Shown: one piece after another, positions 60,771 to 64,000 of the stretch | Layout of the letters: every line of letters begins with the position of its first letter | How positions within the stretch are numbered: the stretch's first letter is position 1 | DNA from: Thermohalobaculum sp039028795 | GTDB lineage: Bacteria > Pseudomonadota > Alphaproteobacteria > Rhodobacterales > Rhodobacteraceae | Direction: 5' to 3' | Length of the DNA stretch: 64,000 nt | Assembly (NCBI GenBank): GCA_039028795.1 | Contig: JBCCHJ010000003.1 | Location: 116,456 to 180,455, forward strand | The notes under the pieces: model-generated | What the model was told of the DNA's origin: nothing | Seen by the model: only the letters and a program-made list of their open reading frames with translations | Database searches by the model: none | Made by a program: the position numbers and the translations under genes

Positions 60771-61928
60771 TCAGACGATACCCTTCTCGCGATAGGGCGT
60801 GTTCGCCTCGATCCGTTCAACACCCAGTTTGGTAAGATCGATTGTTTCATAGCGCCCACCCAAAATTGCCTCGCTCAACGCGAGACCTGTCGCCGGTGCC
60901 TGCATGATACCATGACCAGAATACCCGCAGGCCAGGTACACATTGCCGTTGCGCCATCTGCCGATAATCGCGTTCAGGTCTAAAGTATTACGCGCATAGT
61001 GACCGATCCACGAACGTTCGAGCCTTAGGGTTTCAAGCGCCGGAACGCGGTGTGCGATGGCAGGCCACACAATCTCTTCGAACCGGGTTGGATGAGGTTG
61101 CAAGCCAAATCCTGCTGGTTGCTGCCAATCCGGGAGCCCGCCTGCATACCCTTGCCCTTCCGGTCCAAAGGCCAGATGGGTTTCTGTTTTGAGGAACGGG
61201 AGCGGCTCGATCTCGGCCGGTGTCGTGAAGTAGTGGCTCTCGCGGCACATAGGTTCCACCGGCAGCACAAGGCCAATCATCCGCGCTATTTCAGCAGACC
61301 ATGCACCGGTAGACAGGACAAAAACATCGGCTGAAAGTTGCTGGCCGGAAGCCAGATGGACCTGGCGTGACACCGCTCCGGCGGCCTGCCAATCGACAAC
61401 CCGGTCCTGGACATAGGTGGCGCCGAGTTCCTTGGATTTGGCCCGAAGCCCCATCAACGCAGCATGGGGATTGATCCACGCATCGTCCGGCGAATGTACG
61501 GCCAAGTCGATGTCGTCGGCGTTGATCGACGGGAAACGGTCCTTCAGGCTACTTTTATCAAGCAGGTCCACGCGGGCGCCCATCGCCGACTGAAGACGAA
61601 AGTTCTTTTCCATCGTCGCGTGGTCACCATCGTCAGACAGGAAAAGGTAGCCACGGCGACGAAAGCCTATATCCGCATCCAGATCATCCACGGACATGTT
61701 TACTGAGAAGTCCTGAAAGAACTGGAGCCCGTACTGTGCCATCGAGATGTTTTCAGGCAGGCTAAACAACTGGCGGATACCGCCATTGGCATAGGGTGTC
61801 GCGGCAAACTCGTATGTCGGGTCGGGTTCGACGACGGTGACGGAACCAGCCGTACCGGACTTAGACAGAAAATAGGCGATCGCGGATCCGACGATACCGC
61901 CGCCAATGATCAAAATGTCACTTCGCAT
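60771..61928 (-). CDS. FAD-dependent amine/amino-acid oxidoreductase (DAO family)
   Basis: 385 residues from ATG 61928 (a GTG start at 61937 is possible). DILIIGGGIVGSAIAYFLSKSG binds FAD; the second flavin contact includes NGGIRQLFSLPENISM, and the C-terminal NVYLACGYSGHGIMQAPATGLALSEAIL is typical of sarcosine/D-amino acid/glycine oxidase types. The acting substrate is not deducible. Convergent with the OCD gene, 190 bp away; the two may serve one pathway. Confidence 0.87.
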   Translation of the reverse strand: MRSDILIIGGGIVGSAIAYFLSKSGTAGSVTVVEPDPTYEFAATPYANGGIRQLFSLPENISMAQYGLQFFQDFSVNMSVDDLDADIGFRRRGYLFLSDDGDHATMEKNFRLQSAMGARVDLLDKSSLKDRFPSINADDIDLAVHSPDDAWINPHAALMGLRAKSKELGATYVQDRVVDWQAAGAVSRQVHLASGQQLSADVFVLSTGAWSAEIARMIGLVLPVEPMCRESHYFTTPAEIEPLPFLKTETHLAFGPEGQGYAGGLPDWQQPAGFGLQPHPTRFEEIVWPAIAHRVPALETLRLERSWIGHYARNTLDLNAIIGRWRNGNVYLACGYSGHGIMQAPATGLALSEAILGGRYETIDLTKLGVERIEANTPYREKGIV

Positions 61929-62191
61929 CAAGTGCACATAGCGGCTTTAAGCCGGGATCCAAACGGTCAAACTTTGGTTTTCCAGTTTTGGCCGTCGCAA
62001 TGGGTGCAGTCACCGGAAATTGGTAGATGAGGCAACGGCCCTCATCAGACATTCGTGATAACTCCTGCTGCAATGTCACCGAAAGCCGAGCCGGCCGTTC
62101 GTTGCAAATGCAAAAATTAGTTTGGTAATTCAGCGATCAGCGGCCACTTGGGCAACATCTGCGCCACAGGCAGCATGCTGCCGACGACCAT

Positions 62192-62581
62192 CTAATCGCT
62201 TTCCTCAACGTCAAACTGGTCTGCGATCGTCGAATGTATGATACCGGAATGAAGAGCCAGAAGGACGAGCTCGGCATCTAGGCTGTCGCCGGCAGAAATG
62301 GCCTCTTCAAGGCGTTTCTCGGTAAGTTCGGCGCCGGAGAGGGTATTGCTTGCAATGAACTGATCCTGACCAAGGATGGAATAGCTCAGCAGTTCAGCAG
62401 CTTTACTGAAGTCTGCATCACGAAGTACGTATTCTGCATCTGATGCTTTTTGCATGAGTCTGATGGCCGTGAGCTTCACCGCTTCAGGAACAGTTCGAGG
62501 ATGCACGTCGAACTCCCGCAGCGCCTGATCTAGTGCCTTGAGGCTGTCAGCACGGCCAAAGATATTGAATAAACCAAGCAT
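62192..62581 (-). CDS. Small helical protein, unknown
   Basis: 129 residues, no signal peptide: MLGLFNIFGRADSLKALDQALREFDVHPRTVPEAVKLT then helices with AEYVLRDADFSKAAELLSYSILG and LDAELVLLALHSGIIHSTIADQF. Soluble and acidic. It looks like a conserved hypothetical of the group, but the family is not recognised. It stands alone between the DAO and LysR genes. Confidence 0.6.
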   Translation of the reverse strand: MLGLFNIFGRADSLKALDQALREFDVHPRTVPEAVKLTAIRLMQKASDAEYVLRDADFSKAAELLSYSILGQDQFIASNTLSGAELTEKRLEEAISAGDSLDAELVLLALHSGIIHSTIADQFDVEESD

Positions 62582-62821
62582 TTCAGAACAGTGTCATAGC
62601 CAAGTCGGATCGCAGTAAAAGGTATCAAGCTTTACGCGACAAGGTAAGGCAGCAATGGAAATTCGATACTCACGGCCCATTGCAGACGTTCAACTCACCC
62701 AAAGATCTCGCAATGCAGTATCGGACAAGCGGACCTTGACGATCATAACTCAGTTGCCCGTCACGGCAGCCATGCATCTCCAGCCATGGGAAACATATCA
62801 CGTAGAGAGCCCACGTTGGAT

Positions 62822-63703
62822 CTAAGCAACGTCCTCTTTCAACGCCTCCCATATCTCTGACGTCACCCGCCCCATGGGTTTATCGCGGCGCCGGATTGCA
62901 TAGACTTCCGTATGACGGACCGGAAACCCATCCACTGTCAGTGGAACCAATGTGCCGCTTTCCAATTCTGCCTTGATCATATGCTCGGGCATCCCGCCCC
63001 AACCAAGCCCGGCAAGTATCACGGACTTCTTGGTGGCAAAGTCAGATACGTTCCAACGCTGCCCACCCGCCAGCAGATCCCGGCTTTGGTCGAAGTCTCC
63101 GCTCCCTGTTCCCGAAACAACCACCTGGACATAGCCCTGCATCTGTTGCCGGGTCAGCGGACCCGACAGGTGTGTCGGGGGGAAGCTTTTGTGCGCCACC
63201 GGTCTGATCACTGTAGCCCCAATAGGCAACGCCTCGACTTCGTCAATCGGCACGTCATAAAGGCCCGTAAAAATCAGGTCCGCCTCGTCCTGCATCAGGC
63301 GCGCAAGGGGCCCGCCCATCATCTCGGCATCCACCCGGATATGCGTGCTTGGGTACTTTGCGCCAACCTGACCCAGCAGCTTCAAGATCGGATCGAACGC
63401 CATCGTCGCTGTCATCGCTATCCGGACAACCGGCTCTTGCTTGCTGCGAAGGCTGGTCGCCGTTGATCTTAGGGCGTGGAACGTCTCCAGCACCCGGGCA
63501 GTCTCGCGATAAAAGACCGTTCCCTCCGTCGTCAGCTCTGGTCGGTAGGACTCCCGGGAAAACAGGTCAAACTGGATCTCGTCTTCGAGCTTGCGAATCT
63601 GATGGCTGATCGCCGATTGGGCCTTGTTAAGCTTTTCTGCCGCGCCGCGAAACGTTCCCGCCGAGACGATGGCTTCAAGGGCAGTGAGTTGATCAAGGGT
63701 CAT
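62822..63703 (-). CDS. LysR-family transcriptional regulator
   Basis: 293 residues from ATG 63703 (GGAG 7 bp upstream; the frame is open to 63715). An N-terminal winged helix (LDQLTALEAIVSAGTFRGAAEKLNKAQSAISHQIRKLEDEI) is followed by a substrate-binding domain starting VVRIAMTATMAFDPIL and ending with typical TEVYAIRRRDKP. It is divergent from a GST gene, with two dyads between, so it probably controls that gene. The inducer is unknown. Confidence 0.88.
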   Translation of the reverse strand: MTLDQLTALEAIVSAGTFRGAAEKLNKAQSAISHQIRKLEDEIQFDLFSRESYRPELTTEGTVFYRETARVLETFHALRSTATSLRSKQEPVVRIAMTATMAFDPILKLLGQVGAKYPSTHIRVDAEMMGGPLARLMQDEADLIFTGLYDVPIDEVEALPIGATVIRPVAHKSFPPTHLSGPLTRQQMQGYVQVVVSGTGSGDFDQSRDLLAGGQRWNVSDFATKKSVILAGLGWGGMPEHMIKAELESGTLVPLTVDGFPVRHTEVYAIRRRDKPMGRVTSEIWEALKEDVA

Positions 63704-63716
63704 CCTAATCTCCATA

Positions 63717-63762
63717 TGATCTAATTATCAGATCATTATATTGAAATATCGATATTATCAAT
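63717..63762. promoter_or_regulatory. Two dyads in the lysR-gst intergenic region
   Basis: TGATCT (63717-63722) with AGATCA (63730-63735), and ATTGA (63740-63744) with TCAAT (63758-63762) around the self-complementary core AATATCGATATT. LysR proteins bind such paired AT-rich sites between divergent promoters; the second overlaps the expected -35/-10 region of the gst gene. Confidence 0.5.
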
Positions 63763-63816
63763 TGATCGTCTGGTTCACTACCTGGGGAGGATCTTAGTCA
63801 ACCGAAAGGCCCTCAG

Positions 63817-64000
63817 ATGAAACTCTACTACCTTCCCGGCGCATGCTCTCTGGCCAGCCACATCATGCTGCATGAAATCGGTGCCACCTTCGATGTCGAG
63901 TTGGTCGACCCGACCGCCGGGCGCACGGCATCCGGCGCCAATTACCGCGACATCAGTCCCAACGGCTATGTCCCCGCGCTAGAGATCGAGGACACCGTGA
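63817..64000 (+). CDS. Glutathione S-transferase, N-terminal part (runs off the right edge)
   Basis: 61 codons: MKLYYLPGACSLASHIMLHE then ANYRDISPNGYVPALEIED, the thioredoxin-like half of a bacterial beta-class GST with the conserved cysteine/serine region (GACSLAS) and the cis-Pro NGYVPAL. The gene starts at ATG 63817 and continues past the window. Probably under the divergent LysR. Confidence 0.87.
   Translation, partial: MKLYYLPGACSLASHIMLHEIGATFDVELVDPTAGRTASGANYRDISPNGYVPALEIEDTV

Overview
This window comes from an alphaproteobacterium of the Rhodobacteraceae (Roseobacter group). The evidence is the moderately high GC, the aroK-aroB block beside xerD, a petP/petR-like MarR/response-regulator pair divergent from ilvE, the run tmk-holB-tatD-PhnP-like hydrolase, and the alphaproteobacterial style of the Amt, CcmF and fused indolepyruvate oxidoreductase proteins. 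All functions are read from sequence; no database search was run.

Layout. 1-8.8 kb is housekeeping: the 5' part of ccmF, a membrane-anchored helix-hairpin-helix protein beside a BON/OmpA envelope protein, a TPR protein, xerD, aroK and aroB. 9.2-25.9 kb holds a two-subunit ThDP decarboxylase, two ammonium transporters each followed by a tiny one-helix membrane protein, a RidA/pore-protein pair, an SDR, a YghU-type glutathione enzyme with a histone-H1-like tail, an enoyl-CoA hydratase with a probable C-terminal frameshift, petPR, ilvE, two tandem GT-A-like proteins and a fused indolepyruvate ferredoxin oxidoreductase. 26-33.8 kb is a solute-binding protein followed by a compact minus-strand run (AEC permease, PhnP-like hydrolase, TatD, HolB, Tmk, D,D-carboxypeptidase, SPOR lipoprotein), ending at tRNA-Ser(UGA).

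34.2-55.1 kb looks like an accessory island. It starts at the tRNA and contains IS3, IS1182-like and integrase remnants, a broken permease start, and a decayed partial copy of the island's own regulator. Its intact cargo falls into three modules. (1) Two paralogous, lysine-rich helical proteins of unknown function flank a CadC-like winged-helix/TPR regulator; both have ~10-bp iterated CCCAGAATT-type boxes upstream. (2) A DUF2946-like protein, a TonB-dependent receptor and a Tat-exported isonitrile-hydratase-like DJ-1/PfpI protein suggest uptake of a metal complex. (3) An orphan type VI secretion cargo operon: TIGR02270-like, DUF2169, a degenerate ketosynthase-like protein, a PAAR-like/DUF4150 protein ending in a cytidine-deaminase-like toxin domain, two tandem putative immunity proteins, and a DUF6484-like gene. 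No structural T6SS gene is in view.

55.1-64 kb is metabolic: a PQQ alcohol dehydrogenase with the lanthanide-type Asp and a fused cytochrome c/XoxJ-like partner, a DUF1194 protein, an ornithine-cyclodeaminase-family enzyme, a FAD amine oxidoreductase, and a LysR regulator divergent from a truncated GST gene.

Best leads: the PAAR-deaminase operon with its immunity pair, the regulator/iteron/paralog module, the Amt-linked micro-membrane proteins, and a near-identical operator shared by the ThDP decarboxylase/amt region and the indolepyruvate oxidoreductase gene.
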